In this document: piece after piece, positions 40,952 through 49,128 of the stretch
Layout of the letters: every line of letters begins with the position of its first letter
How positions within the stretch are numbered: position 1 is the stretch's first letter
DNA from: Pseudoclavibacter sp. AY1H1
Lineage (GTDB): Bacteria; Actinomycetota; Actinomycetes; Actinomycetales; Microbacteriaceae
NCBI RefSeq assembly: GCF_002931055.1
Contig: NZ_PSXX01000010.1
Coordinates: 62,001 to 126,000, forward strand
Length of the DNA stretch: 64,000 bases
Reading direction: 5' to 3'
Made by a program: the position numbers and the translations under genes
The notes under the pieces: model-generated
Told to the model about the DNA's origin: nothing
Seen by the model: only the letters and a program-made list of their open reading frames with translations
Databases searched by the model: none

Positions 40952-40972
40952 TTAGGTTAGCTAGCTAATCCT
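40952..40972. promoter_or_regulatory. Palindrome resembling a DtxR/IdeR iron box
   Basis: The sequence TTAGGTTAGCTAGCTAATCC contains the perfect palindrome TTAGCTAGCTAA (40957-40968) and a full left half-site TTAGGTTAG of the IdeR consensus. The right half is shifted by the central CTA, so the match is partial. It lies 36 bp before the small gene ending at 40659. Confidence 0.4.
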
Positions 40973-41013
40973 GAGAGTCGCCACAGGGTTCGCTGGACGC
41001 GGTGCTGCTCGGG

Positions 41014-41814
41014 TCAGCCCAGTGCATCCGGAGACTCGGGGAGCGTCTGGCCGCCGTCGACGACGATCGTCTGACCCGTGATGTACCCCGCCTCGCGGCT
41101 CGCGAGAAACGCCGCGGCGTAGCCGATCTCCTCGGCTCGGCCCAGTCTCCGCAGCGGGACGGCGGAGGTCATCGACGCGAGGTAGTCCGCGCCCATCTCG
41201 TCGAGCCCCGCGGATTCGACGTTGCCCGGCAGCACCGCGTTCACGGTGATGGCGTGCTTCGCGAGCTCGATCGCGGCGGTGCGCATGAAGCCCAGCTGCG
41301 CGGCCTTGGAGGCCCCGTAGTGCGACCAGCCCGGGTAGCCGGTCGTCGGGCCCGTGATGGATGAGGTCAGCACGACACGACCGCGGCCTGATTCCTGCAG
41401 GGCGGGCAGGCAGGCCTGCACGGCGTAGATGGTGCCCTTCACGTTCGTGTCGAGCACCTCGTCGAGCTGTGCCGGCGTCATCGTCGCGAGGTCCGCCTGC
41501 GGGAAGATCCCCGCGTTGGCGCAGAGCACGTCGATGCCGCCGAACGCCGCCGCGGTCGACGCCGCAAGCGCGCGGCACGACTCGGGGTCGGTGACGTCGA
41601 CCGTGAACCCCGAGATCTGAGCTCGAGTGTCCGCGTCGGCGACGAGCGAGAGCGCGGCGACGGCCGTATCCACCCCCGCCTGCGAGCGACCAGCGACGGC
41701 GACCCGTGCGCCCGCCTGCGCGAACACGCTGGCGATGCCGAAGCCGATGCCCTTCGTGCCGCCGGTGACGACGACGCGAGTGTCGGAGAGGTCGAACAAG
41801 GGAGCAGCTGGCAT
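41014..41814 (-). CDS. Short-chain dehydrogenase/reductase (FabG-like)
   Basis: A 266-residue classical SDR. 'VVVTGGTKGIGFGIASVFAQ' is the NAD(P) loop (TGxxxGIG), 'LCANAGIFPQADLA' the NAG motif, Ser in 'VVLTSSITGPTTG', and 'HYGASKAAQLGF' the YxxxK pair. The C-terminal 'EAGYITGQTIVVDGGQTLP' is standard. The ATG at 41814 follows GAAAGG. A GlnR-like site lies upstream (41904-41919), so nitrogen control is possible. The substrate is unknown. Confidence 0.88.
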   Translation of the reverse strand: MPAAPLFDLSDTRVVVTGGTKGIGFGIASVFAQAGARVAVAGRSQAGVDTAVAALSLVADADTRAQISGFTVDVTDPESCRALAASTAAAFGGIDVLCANAGIFPQADLATMTPAQLDEVLDTNVKGTIYAVQACLPALQESGRGRVVLTSSITGPTTGYPGWSHYGASKAAQLGFMRTAAIELAKHAITVNAVLPGNVESAGLDEMGADYLASMTSAVPLRRLGRAEEIGYAAAFLASREAGYITGQTIVVDGGQTLPESPDALG

Positions 41815-41903
41815 GGTGCGCCTTTCGCGAATGGGGTGGATGCGCCCATTCCATCGCCCCGGAAGGGCGCGATGCCCCTCCGGAAACCTGCCTGCGACCG
41901 CTC

Positions 41904-41919
41904 TTAACGCAGTGTTTAC
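41904..41919. promoter_or_regulatory. GlnR-like site (TTAAC-N6-TTTAC)
   Basis: TTAAC GCAGTG TTTAC lies between the aldo/keto reductase 3' end and the SDR gene start. The related site before glnT (43507) is GTAAC CCAGTG TTTAC; the two share CAGTGTTTAC. Confidence 0.45.
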
Positions 41920-41952
41920 GCCCGCCGCTCGATCACCGCCAGGGGCGTCGGG

Positions 41953-42921
41953 TCACCACCAGAATGGAGGCTGGGTCACGTACGGCGCCTCGAGTCGCGC
42001 GACCTCGTCCTCGGTGAGCGTCAGCTCGAGGGCCGCGACGGCGTCATCGAGGTGCTTCGCCTTGGTCGCCCCGACGATGGGCGCTGCGACCGTCGGGTTG
42101 CGCAGCACCCACGCCAGTGCGACTCGTGCCATCGGGACCTCGCGCTCGGTCGCGATCTGCTCGACGACGTCGATGATGGGGCCGTCGGCATCGGCATCGA
42201 ACGCCTTCGCGACCGAGTCGAGCTCGGCGCGTGCCGTCAATTCGCCGCGCGGCCGGGTCAGGCGCCCCTTGCCGTTCGGCGAGTACGGGACGAGGCCGAC
42301 GCCCATGTCGGCGCACATGGGGATCATCTCCCGCTCCTCCTCGCGCTTCAGCAGGTTGTACTGGTCCTGCATGGCGACGAACGGGGTCCATCCGCCTACC
42401 ACGGCGGCCTGCTGCAGCTTCGCGAACTGCCACGCGTGCATCGACGATGCGCCGAGATAGCGCACCTTGCCGGCACGCACGAGGTCGTCGAGCGCCTGCA
42501 TGGTCTCCTCGACGGGGGTGCTGTCGTCGAAGCGGTGGATGTAGAGCACATCGATGTGGTCGGTGCCGAGTCGCTCGAGGGACGCGTTCGCCTGTTCGAG
42601 GACCGCCGTGCGGGACAGGCCGGAGCCGCCGGGGCCGTCGTGCATCTTGCCGGAGAGCTTCGTCGCGAGCACGATCTCCTCCCGACGGCTGAAGCGACGC
42701 ATCGCGCGCCCGATGATCTCCTCGCTCGTGCCCTGCTGGTACACGTTCGCCGTGTCCCAGAAGGTGATGCCGAGCTCGACCGCCTGGCGGAGCAGCGGTG
42801 CTGCCGCGTCGTCGTCGAGGGTCCAGCTGTGCAGGCCGCGCTCCGGGTCGCCGAAGCTCATGCAGCCGAGTGCGAGGCGGCTGACGCGGAGGCCGGTGCG
42901 GCCGAGGTTCGTGTACTCCAT
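41953..42921 (-). CDS. Aldo/keto reductase
   Basis: A 322-residue NADPH-dependent TIM-barrel reductase. Catalytic residues are visible: Asp and Tyr in 'FWDTANVYQQGTSEEIIGRA', Lys in 'IVLATKLSG' and His in 'LYIHRFDDSTP'. The C-terminal cofactor segment is 'LRNPTVAAPIVGATKAKHLD'. It resembles the general stress/YajO-like AKR group that reduces aldehydes. It is 138 bp upstream of the SDR on the same strand. The start ATG at 42921 lacks a strong Shine-Dalgarno. Confidence 0.88.
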   Translation of the reverse strand: MEYTNLGRTGLRVSRLALGCMSFGDPERGLHSWTLDDDAAAPLLRQAVELGITFWDTANVYQQGTSEEIIGRAMRRFSRREEIVLATKLSGKMHDGPGGSGLSRTAVLEQANASLERLGTDHIDVLYIHRFDDSTPVEETMQALDDLVRAGKVRYLGASSMHAWQFAKLQQAAVVGGWTPFVAMQDQYNLLKREEEREMIPMCADMGVGLVPYSPNGKGRLTRPRGELTARAELDSVAKAFDADADGPIIDVVEQIATEREVPMARVALAWVLRNPTVAAPIVGATKAKHLDDAVAALELTLTEDEVARLEAPYVTQPPFWW

Positions 42922-42959
42922 GCCAGGAGCGTATGTCGCACCACCGACACCAGGGAGGC

Positions 42960-43075
42960 CCTGGCAGTGCCCCCTGCGCCGCGCCCTGCCCTGCGCTGTC
43001 CTGCGCCGCGTCCTGCCCTGCGCTGCGCCCTGCCCTGCCCTGCGCTGCGCCCTGGCCTGGCCTGTCGGCTGCAGA
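42960..43075. repeat. Low-complexity CCTGCGCTG/CCCTG run
   Basis: About 115 bp built from CCTGCGC, CCTGCCCTG and CTGCGCC words, upstream of palindrome island 3. The strand bias is strong (C- and T-rich on the + strand) and no gene is supported. Confidence 0.75.
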
Positions 43076-43082
43076 CCTTGGG

Positions 43083-43480
43083 CTAGGGCACCAGGAGGCG
43101 CCAGCTGGGGTGCGCAAGTGCGAGGTCTGCGGATGCGTGGGGGCTGCGGATGCGGCTTCGCTGCACCTGGGGGTTGTGCACGCCTTTCTGGGCGCAGGGG
43201 TGCGCAGGCGCGAGGTCTGCGGGTGGGGCTTCGCCAGACCTGGGGCTAGGGCACCAGGAGGCGCCAGCTGGGGTGCGCAAGTGCGAGGTCTGCGCAAGTG
43301 CGAGGTCTGCGGATGCGTGGGGGCTGCGGATGCGGCTTCGCTGCACCTGGGGGTTGTGCACGCCTTTCCGGGCGCGGGGGTGCGCAGGCGCGAGGTCTGC
43401 GGGTGGGGCTTCGCCAGACCTGGGGGTTGTGCACGCGTTTCGGCGCGCAGGGGTGCGCAGGCGCGACGTCTGTGGATGCG
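43083..43480. repeat. Repeat island 3: tandem 163-bp unit with hairpin words
   Basis: A ~163-bp unit starting CTAGGGCACCAGGAGGCGCC at 43083 is repeated almost identically from 43246. The second copy carries an extra 17-bp duplication (GCGCAAGTGCGAGGTCT). A partial third copy runs to about 43480. Within units, GCGAGGTCTGCGG faces CTTCGCCAGACCTGGGG, making a hairpin. It lies before the glnT promoter. Confidence 0.85.
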
Positions 43481-43506
43481 GATGGGCGGCCCTCACCCCG
43501 TTTCCC

Positions 43507-43544
43507 GTAACCCAGTGTTTACAGGGGCGAACGCTGCGGAAACA
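43507..43544 (+). promoter_or_regulatory. GlnR-like binding region before glnT
   Basis: Four pentamers with 6-nt spacing are seen: GTAAC (43507), TTTAC (43518), GAACG (43529) and AAACA (43540). This is the gTnAC-N6-GaAAC layout of actinobacterial GlnR, with imperfect second pair. A -10 candidate TACTAT (43555-43560) follows. Confidence 0.6.
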
Positions 43545-43612
43545 TCCATCTGTCTACTATTGGCGAACAAGGTTTCATGTCAGGTAACATCAACACCATG
43601 CGGGAGACGACC

Positions 43613-45034
43613 ATGACACAACTAGCCCCCAAGCTGGTCGAAGGAGAGCTCGCGGCAGGCGACCGCATCACGCTCCGCGACCTCGCCCAGGCGCACGGCG
43701 TGCAGTTCATCCTCGCCACGTTCGTCGACCTCAACGGCAAGCCGTGCGCGAAGCTCGTGCCGACCTCGGCCGCCGACGAGCTCGAGGCGGGCGCCCTCGG
43801 GTTCGCGGGTTTCGCCGCCGGCCTCATCGGCCAGGAGCAGCACGACCCCGACCTCATCGCGATCCCCGACCTCGACTCGTTCACCCCTCTGCCGTTCGTC
43901 CGCGAGGGCCTCGCGCTCGTGCACTGCGACCCGCACGTCAACGGGGAGCCGTGGCCGTACGCGCCCCGCAACATCCTGAAGCGCGCCATCGCCGAGCTCG
44001 CCACGCGCGGCATGACCGCCAAGGTCGGCGCCGAAGTCGAGTACTTCCTCGTCGACCGCGCCGAAGACGGCACCCTCGCCCCCGCCGACAAGCGCGACAA
44101 CGGCCCTCGCCCCTGCTACGACGCCCGCGGCGTGACTCGCATGTACGACCACCTCGCCTCCGTCTCGACCGCCATCAACTCGCTCGGCTGGGGCAACTAC
44201 GCCAACGACCACGAAGACGGCGCCGGCCAGTTCGAGCAGAACTTCGACTACGCCGACGCGCTCACGACCGCCGACCGCGTCATCACGCTCCGCTACATCC
44301 TCAACGTGCTCGCCGAAGAGCGCGGCATGACGGCGACGTTCATGCCGAAGCCCTTCACGAACCGCACGGGCACGGGCCTGCACCTCCACCTGTCGCTGTG
44401 GAGCGAGCAGGACGAGCCGCTCTTCCCGGCGGACCCGAGCGCGAGCGGCACCGCCGCATCCACCGGCGACGCCGCGAGCGAGTCGGCACCGGATGCGCGG
44501 GGCCTCGGCCTCTCGCCCGTCGCGTACGGCTTCGTGGCAGGGCTCCTCGAGCACGCGCCCGCCCTGCAGGCGTTCCTCGCTCCCTCGGTGAACTCGTACA
44601 AGCGGATCGGCACGGCCACGTCCAGCTCGGGCGCGACCTGGTCGCCGCGAAAGGCGTCGTACGGTGGCAACGACCGCACGCACATGGTGCGGGTTCCTGA
44701 CAACAAGCGCGTCGAGCTCCGCTCGGGGGACGGTGCAGCGAACCCCTACCTGGCGGTCGCGACCTCGATCATGGCCGGCCTCGATGGCATCGACAACAGC
44801 ATCGACCCAGGCAACCCCTCCGGCCCAGGCCAGGCACCCGAAGGCGCGGCCGTGCTGCCCGCGACGCTCCTCCACGCCGTCGAGGCGCTGCGCCGCGATC
44901 CCGTGATCCTCGCCAGCCTCAGCGGTGACGAGGCCACCGGCCGCTACTTCGCCGACGCGAAGGAGACCGAGTTCCTCACCTGGCACGCGCAGGTCAGCGA
45001 CTGGGAACTCGACACCTACCTCACCGCCTTCTGA
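43613..45034 (+). CDS. glnT: Type III glutamine synthetase-like ligase (GlnT; possible gamma-glutamylmethylamide synthetase)
   Basis: A 473-residue cytosolic ATP-dependent ligase of the glutamine synthetase fold. 'GMTAKVGAEVEYFLVD' and 'EDGAGQFEQNFDY' give metal-binding glutamates; 'GTGLHLHLSLWSEQ' is the catalytic His-containing strand and 'APSVNSYKRIGTATSSSG' the ATP-side loop. The start at 43613 has GGGAG 8 nt upstream; two earlier ATGs (43577, 43598) are in frame. It heads the glnT-glxB-glxC-glxD operon, whose members are homologous to both a GlnT/glutamate synthase set and the GMAS/N-methylglutamate synthase (mgsABC) set for methylamine use. The sequence alone does not decide between them. 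Confidence 0.87.
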   Translation: MTQLAPKLVEGELAAGDRITLRDLAQAHGVQFILATFVDLNGKPCAKLVPTSAADELEAGALGFAGFAAGLIGQEQHDPDLIAIPDLDSFTPLPFVREGLALVHCDPHVNGEPWPYAPRNILKRAIAELATRGMTAKVGAEVEYFLVDRAEDGTLAPADKRDNGPRPCYDARGVTRMYDHLASVSTAINSLGWGNYANDHEDGAGQFEQNFDYADALTTADRVITLRYILNVLAEERGMTATFMPKPFTNRTGTGLHLHLSLWSEQDEPLFPADPSASGTAASTGDAASESAPDARGLGLSPVAYGFVAGLLEHAPALQAFLAPSVNSYKRIGTATSSSGATWSPRKASYGGNDRTHMVRVPDNKRVELRSGDGAANPYLAVATSIMAGLDGIDNSIDPGNPSGPGQAPEGAAVLPATLLHAVEALRRDPVILASLSGDEATGRYFADAKETEFLTWHAQVSDWELDTYLTAF

Positions 45035-45084
45035 CCCACCCGCATCCAGAGACCAGACAAGACCACCCCGAAAGGACCACGCCC

Positions 45085-45993
45085 GTGTGTGGAATCGCCG
45101 CGCTGCAGTTGCGCAACCCCCAGCTCAGGCCGCAGATGGGCGACCTGCTCCAGACCATGCTCTGCGAGATGGTCGACCGTGGACCCGACTCCGCGGGCCT
45201 CGCCGTGTACGACAACCCCGACCTCACGGGCAGCGCCGCGTCGACGCTCAGCCTCCTCGGCGGCACGCAGCTGCTCACCGTGGAGGAGCTCACCGCCGAA
45301 CTCGAGCGCACCCTCCCAGCCGGGGCGGCGCCGAAGGTGTCCGTCGTGGGTGACACGACGCTCGTGAGCGGCGAGCTGTCGACGAGCATCCTCGCGGATG
45401 CGGTCAGCGCGGCCCTCCCCGCCGCCACGATCATCGGCCGCGGCGGCCACCTCGCCGTCATGAAGAGCGTCGGCAATCCCATGGACGTCGCCTCCAACCA
45501 CGGCCTCGAGTCCATGTCGGGGAGCCAGGGCGTCTCGCACACCCGCATGGCCACCGAATCGGCCGTGACCGCGGGCGGCACGCACCCCTTCGCCGTCGCC
45601 GACGACCTCTGCCTCGTGCACAACGGATCCTTCTCGAACCACGCCTCCATCCGTCGCGAGCTGAAGCGCACGGGCGTGCAGTTCGACTCCGAGAACGACA
45701 CCGAGGTCGGTGCGCGCTACATCGCCTCCCGCCTCGAGCAGGGCGACACCCTCGAGGAGGCGCTCATCAACCTCGGCGACGTCTTCGACGGCTTCTACAC
45801 GCTTGTCGTCACGACCGCCGACAGCATGGCCATCGTGCGCGACCCCATCGCCTGCAAGCCCGCCATCGTGGCCGTCACCGACGACTACGTGGCCATGGCC
45901 TCCGAGTACCGCGCCCTCGCGCAGCTCCCCGGCATCGAGTCCGCCGACATCTTCGAACCAGTCCCCGGAAAGGTCTACACGTGGTCACTCTAG
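45085..45993 (+). CDS. glxB: Class II glutamine amidotransferase (GlxB/MgsA type)
   Basis: A 302-residue Ntn-type amidotransferase subunit. The N-terminal 'MCGIAALQL' supplies the Cys2 nucleophile exposed after Met removal, and 'EMVDRGPDSAGLAVYD' and 'LCLVHNGSFSNHASIRREL' are the glutaminase motifs. It would release ammonia (or transfer the amide group) to the FMN synthase subunit. GTG at 45085 follows GAAAGGA. Its end overlaps the glxC start by 13 bp, so the subunits are translated in step. Confidence 0.88.
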   Translation: MCGIAALQLRNPQLRPQMGDLLQTMLCEMVDRGPDSAGLAVYDNPDLTGSAASTLSLLGGTQLLTVEELTAELERTLPAGAAPKVSVVGDTTLVSGELSTSILADAVSAALPAATIIGRGGHLAVMKSVGNPMDVASNHGLESMSGSQGVSHTRMATESAVTAGGTHPFAVADDLCLVHNGSFSNHASIRRELKRTGVQFDSENDTEVGARYIASRLEQGDTLEEALINLGDVFDGFYTLVVTTADSMAIVRDPIACKPAIVAVTDDYVAMASEYRALAQLPGIESADIFEPVPGKVYTWSL

Positions 45994-46763
45994 ACAGCAC
46001 CCAGTACGCGGCAGCCCCAGCGGCCGCACCCGCAGCTCCTCGCGCCGCTGCTCCCGCGGCGGCCCCCTCGTCGTCCGCCACGGCTGCGGCCAGTCCCACC
46101 ACGATCGACCTCGCCGGCCAGGATGTGCGAGTCGTGAACGCAGCCGTCCAGGCGGCGGAAGACGGAACCAGGTGGAGCATCCAGCACCCCGCCGGCAAGC
46201 ACAACGTGGCCGTCGGCATCAGCTCGGCCATCGACGTCACGATCGACGGGCACGTCGGCTACTACGCCGCCGGAATGCACCAGCGGGGCGCCGTCACCAT
46301 CAACGGCAACGCCGGAGTCGGGCTCGCCGAGAACATCATGAGCGGCACCGTGCACGTCACGGGCGACGCCTCCCAGTCCGCCGCCGCGACCGGCCACGGC
46401 GGCCTCGTCGTCATCGACGGCAACGCCGGAGCCCGCTGCGGCATCTCCATGAAGGGCGTCGACATCGTCGTGGGTGGCAGCATCGGGCACATGTCGGCGT
46501 TCATGGCGCAGGCCGGACGCCTCGTCGTGTGCGGCGACGCCGGGGAGGCGCTCGGCGACTCCATCTACGAGACCCGCATCTACGTGCAGGGTGCCGTCGA
46601 ATCGCTCGGCGCCGACTGCATCGAGAAGCCCATGCGCGAGGAGCACCTCGCCGAGCTCGCCGAGCTGCTCGTCGCAGCCGGCCGCGACGACGACCCGGCC
46701 GCGTTCAAGCGCTACGGCTCGGCCCGCAAGCTCTACCACTTCAACGTCGACAACGCCTACTAG
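45981..46763 (+). CDS. glxC: GltB-C-terminal-like beta-helix subunit (GlxC/MgsB type)
   Basis: A 260-residue subunit made of the right-handed beta-helix that ends large glutamate synthases. 'GHVGYYAAGMHQRGAVTING' and 'MSGTVHVTGDASQSAAATGH' show the recurring G-x-[VI]-x-[VI]-x-G turns. An Ala/Pro-rich N-terminal tail (residues 8-40) precedes it. The helix probably holds the ammonia channel between the amidotransferase and the FMN subunit. GTG at 45981 overlaps glxB. The stop is 21 bp before glxD. Confidence 0.85.
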   Translation: MVTLDSTQYAAAPAAAPAAPRAAAPAAAPSSSATAAASPTTIDLAGQDVRVVNAAVQAAEDGTRWSIQHPAGKHNVAVGISSAIDVTIDGHVGYYAAGMHQRGAVTINGNAGVGLAENIMSGTVHVTGDASQSAAATGHGGLVVIDGNAGARCGISMKGVDIVVGGSIGHMSAFMAQAGRLVVCGDAGEALGDSIYETRIYVQGAVESLGADCIEKPMREEHLAELAELLVAAGRDDDPAAFKRYGSARKLYHFNVDNAY

Positions 46764-46784
46764 GCCGAGCAGGAAGCGCCACTC

Positions 46785-48155
46785 ATGACTCTCATCGACC
46801 AGCCCACGTCCACCGTCGGCGCACCGCAGTCACCCGCTCGCCTCGCCGAGCTCGGCCTCCGCGAGTCCGCGACGTTCGACCGCGCGACGATCTCCGACAT
46901 CCAGCGCGCCGCCCGCACGGGCATCTACGACATCCGCGGGTGGGGCGCGAAGCGGCAGCTGCCGCACTTCGACGACCTGCTGTTCCTCGGCGCATCCATG
47001 TCGCGCTACCCGCTCGAGGGGTACCGCGAGCGCTGCGGCACCGACGTCGTGCTCGGCGACCGCTTCGCCTCGAAGCCCCTGCACCTCGACATTCCGGTCA
47101 CGATCGCCGGGATGAGCTTCGGCGCTCTCTCCGCGAACGCCAAGGAGGCCCTCGGGCGCGGCGCCTCCGAGGTCGGCACCTCGACGACGACGGGCGACGG
47201 CGGCATGACGCCGGAGGAGCGTGGACAGTCGAAGCACCTCGTCTACCAGTACCTGCCCTCCCGGTACGGCATGAACCCCGACGATCTGCGCAAGGCGGAT
47301 GCGATCGAGATCGTCCTCGGCCAGGGCGCGAAGCCGGGCGGCGGCGGCATGCTGCTCGGGCAGAAGATCACCGAGCGCGTCGCCGGGATGCGGACCCTGC
47401 CGATCGGCATCGACCAGCGATCCGCGAGCCGCCACCCCGACTGGACGGGCCCGGACGACCTGACCATCAAGATCGCCGAGCTTCGCGAGATCACCGGCTG
47501 GGAGAAGCCGATCTACGTGAAGATCGGGGCATCCCGCCCCTACTACGACACGGCGCTCGCGGTGAAGGCCGGTGCCGACGTGGTGGTGCTCGACGGCATG
47601 CAGGGAGGCACGGCTGCGACGCAGCAGGTGTTCATCGAGAACGTCGGCATTCCGACGCTCGCCGCGATCCCGCAGGCCGTCGCGGCGCTCCAGGAGCTCG
47701 GCATGCACCGCAAGGTGCAGCTCATCGTGTCCGGCGGCATCCGCACGGGAGCCGACGTCGCGAAGGCCATGGCGCTCGGCGCCGACGCCGTCGCGATCGG
47801 CACGGCCGCGCTCATCGCGCTCGGCGACAACGACCCCCGCTACCAGCAGGAGTACGCCGACATCGGCTCGGCCGCCGGCTTCTACGACGACTTCCAGGAC
47901 GGGCGCGACCCGGCCGGCATCTCGACGCAGGACCCGGAGCTCGCCTCCCGCCTCAACCCCGTCGAGGGAGGGCGTCGCCTCGCGAACTACCTGCGCGTGC
48001 TCACCATGGAGGCGCAGACCATCGCCCGCGCGTGCGGCAAGTCGCACATCCGCAACCTCGAGCCGGAGGACCTCGTCGCGCTGACCGTCGAGTCGGCCGC
48101 GATGGCGAACGTGCCGCTCGCCGGCACGAGCTGGATCCCCGGCAAGCAGTACTAG
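46785..48155 (+). CDS. glxD: FMN-binding glutamate synthase-family subunit (GlxD/MgsC type)
   Basis: A 456-residue FMN barrel with 'ITIAGMSFGALSANAKEALG' shortened here as 'GMSFGALSANAKEALGRG', 'TSTTTGDGGMTPEER', 'VVLDGMQGGTAATQQ' and 'SGGIRTGADVAKAMALGADA'. It would condense 2-oxoglutarate with ammonia or methylamine to form glutamate or N-methylglutamate. The 3Fe-4S cysteine cluster of ordinary GltB is absent: after 'GTAALIALGDNDPRY' no Cys triplet follows. This is typical of the GlxD branch as I know it. It ends the operon at a long hairpin. Confidence 0.87.
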   Translation: MTLIDQPTSTVGAPQSPARLAELGLRESATFDRATISDIQRAARTGIYDIRGWGAKRQLPHFDDLLFLGASMSRYPLEGYRERCGTDVVLGDRFASKPLHLDIPVTIAGMSFGALSANAKEALGRGASEVGTSTTTGDGGMTPEERGQSKHLVYQYLPSRYGMNPDDLRKADAIEIVLGQGAKPGGGGMLLGQKITERVAGMRTLPIGIDQRSASRHPDWTGPDDLTIKIAELREITGWEKPIYVKIGASRPYYDTALAVKAGADVVVLDGMQGGTAATQQVFIENVGIPTLAAIPQAVAALQELGMHRKVQLIVSGGIRTGADVAKAMALGADAVAIGTAALIALGDNDPRYQQEYADIGSAAGFYDDFQDGRDPAGISTQDPELASRLNPVEGGRRLANYLRVLTMEAQTIARACGKSHIRNLEPEDLVALTVESAAMANVPLAGTSWIPGKQY

Positions 48156-48187
48156 GGCGACGGCCGGTCTGCGGCCACCGACGCCGC

Positions 48188-48268
48188 CTGACCGACTTCC
48201 GTGACGAGACCCCCACCTCCCGGCTTTGAAGCCCCGGAGCTGGGGGTCTTGTCACGGAGGCTGGTCAG
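48188..48268. terminator. Long bidirectional hairpin after glxD
   Basis: An 81-bp inverted repeat: TCCGTGAC (48198-48205) and AGACCCCCA (48207-48215) pair with TGGGGGTCT (48241-48249) and GTCACGGA (48251-48258), with outer CTGACC (48188) and GGTCAG (48263). It separates convergent glxD and the kinase gene and covers the kinase stop codon. Confidence 0.8.
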
Positions 48269-48807
48269 AGCTCGAGGCAGGCCGCCTCGAGCCCCGCGAG
48301 GCGCTCCGCTCGGTCGCCCGTGAGCTCCACGACGCGTGGGCTGCTGAGCTCCGGCTCGGCGGCGAGGTCCAGGAGCGCGTCGTTCATGGCATCCCGGAGT
48401 TCGAGGTCCTCGTCATCGCTCACCGAGATCTGGTCGCGGTAAGCGAGGGGGAGCAGTACCAGGAGATCCACCCGCTCGGCCGCGTGCCGGGTGAGCGCTG
48501 CACCGCGCCCGATCGCCGCGCGCGAGCGCCCGGGCCTGCCGAGCGCCTCGAGCGCGTGCAGGTAGGCGAGGAAATCGAGCGGGCCGCGCTCCGCGATGAC
48601 GTCGGAGCCGCCCGGCAGCTCGGCAAGCCGGTGGGCGGCGATGTCGAGCTGGCGGCTGAACAGGCCAGCGTCGAGGTCGTCGAAGCGGTCGTCGAGGAGC
48701 TCCTCGAAGGGGTCGGGGAGGACGCGGTACTCCGGATGCGCGGCCACGACGTCGCCGATGAGCGTGCTCTTGCCGCTTGCGTGGGTTCCCGACACGACGA
48801 TCCGCAT
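48265..48807 (-). CDS. AAA-type P-loop kinase/ATPase (nucleoside/adenylate-kinase-like)
   Basis: A 180-residue cytosolic nucleotide-binding protein with Walker A 'SGTHASGKSTLIGDVV' near the N-terminus and 'DVIAERGPLDFLAYLHALE' resembling the NAD/nicotinamide riboside-type kinase centre (ERGPLD). The remainder contains 'ELRDAMNDALLDLAAEPELS'. This is the small AAA family of predicted kinases with no assigned substrate. ATG at 48807 has TAGGCT 8 nt upstream. The stop lies in the right arm of the glxD hairpin. Confidence 0.78.
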   Translation of the reverse strand: MRIVVSGTHASGKSTLIGDVVAAHPEYRVLPDPFEELLDDRFDDLDAGLFSRQLDIAAHRLAELPGGSDVIAERGPLDFLAYLHALEALGRPGRSRAAIGRGAALTRHAAERVDLLVLLPLAYRDQISVSDDEDLELRDAMNDALLDLAAEPELSSPRVVELTGDRAERLAGLEAACLEL

Positions 48808-48815
48808 GGCAGGCG

Positions 48816-48821
48816 AGCCTA
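48816..48821 (-). promoter_or_regulatory. Leaderless -10 element (TAGGCT) of the kinase gene
   Basis: TAGGCT ends 8 nt before the ATG at 48807. Confidence 0.45.
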
Positions 48822-48872
48822 GGTGGTGCGCGGCTTCACCGCCAGGGGGCGGGTCCGCGAGCTCGCGCTCGG

Positions 48873-48952
48873 CTGGCCAACATCAGTGCGAAGACAGCGC
48901 GTTGCCGGTGTCCGGCGGCGATTGGGCGCGAAATCGCGCTCATGTTGGTCAG
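48873..48952. repeat. Inverted repeat, family F copy 2
   Basis: CTGGCCAACATCAGTGCGA (48873-48891) pairs with TCGCGCTCATGTTGGTCAG (48934-48952) at 16 of 19 positions. Arms, total length (80 bp) and centre size closely match the copy at 37005-37084, but the centre sequences differ. Confidence 0.75.
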
Positions 48953-49128
48953 GCGGGCCGGCGCGCTGCCCGAGTCGGACGTGCGGGTTTGGTCGCGGAA
49001 GTCGGCCAGCGACTGATCAACCCGCCCTGCCCCCGTATGGTGGTCGGCGGTGGAGCTTCGGGCCTGACTCTCTGGCCTGGCTCCGCCGGGTGCATCCACT
49101 TCGCAACGTCGCAGAAAGCAGGACCGCA

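Larger units (their letters stand above)
48808..49128. other. Divergent intergenic region with one inverted repeat
   Basis: This 321-bp stretch between the kinase and aldO genes holds a leaderless promoter for the kinase, the family F inverted repeat (48873-48952) and a remaining 176 bp in which I see no coding or clear promoter. Confidence 0.6.
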
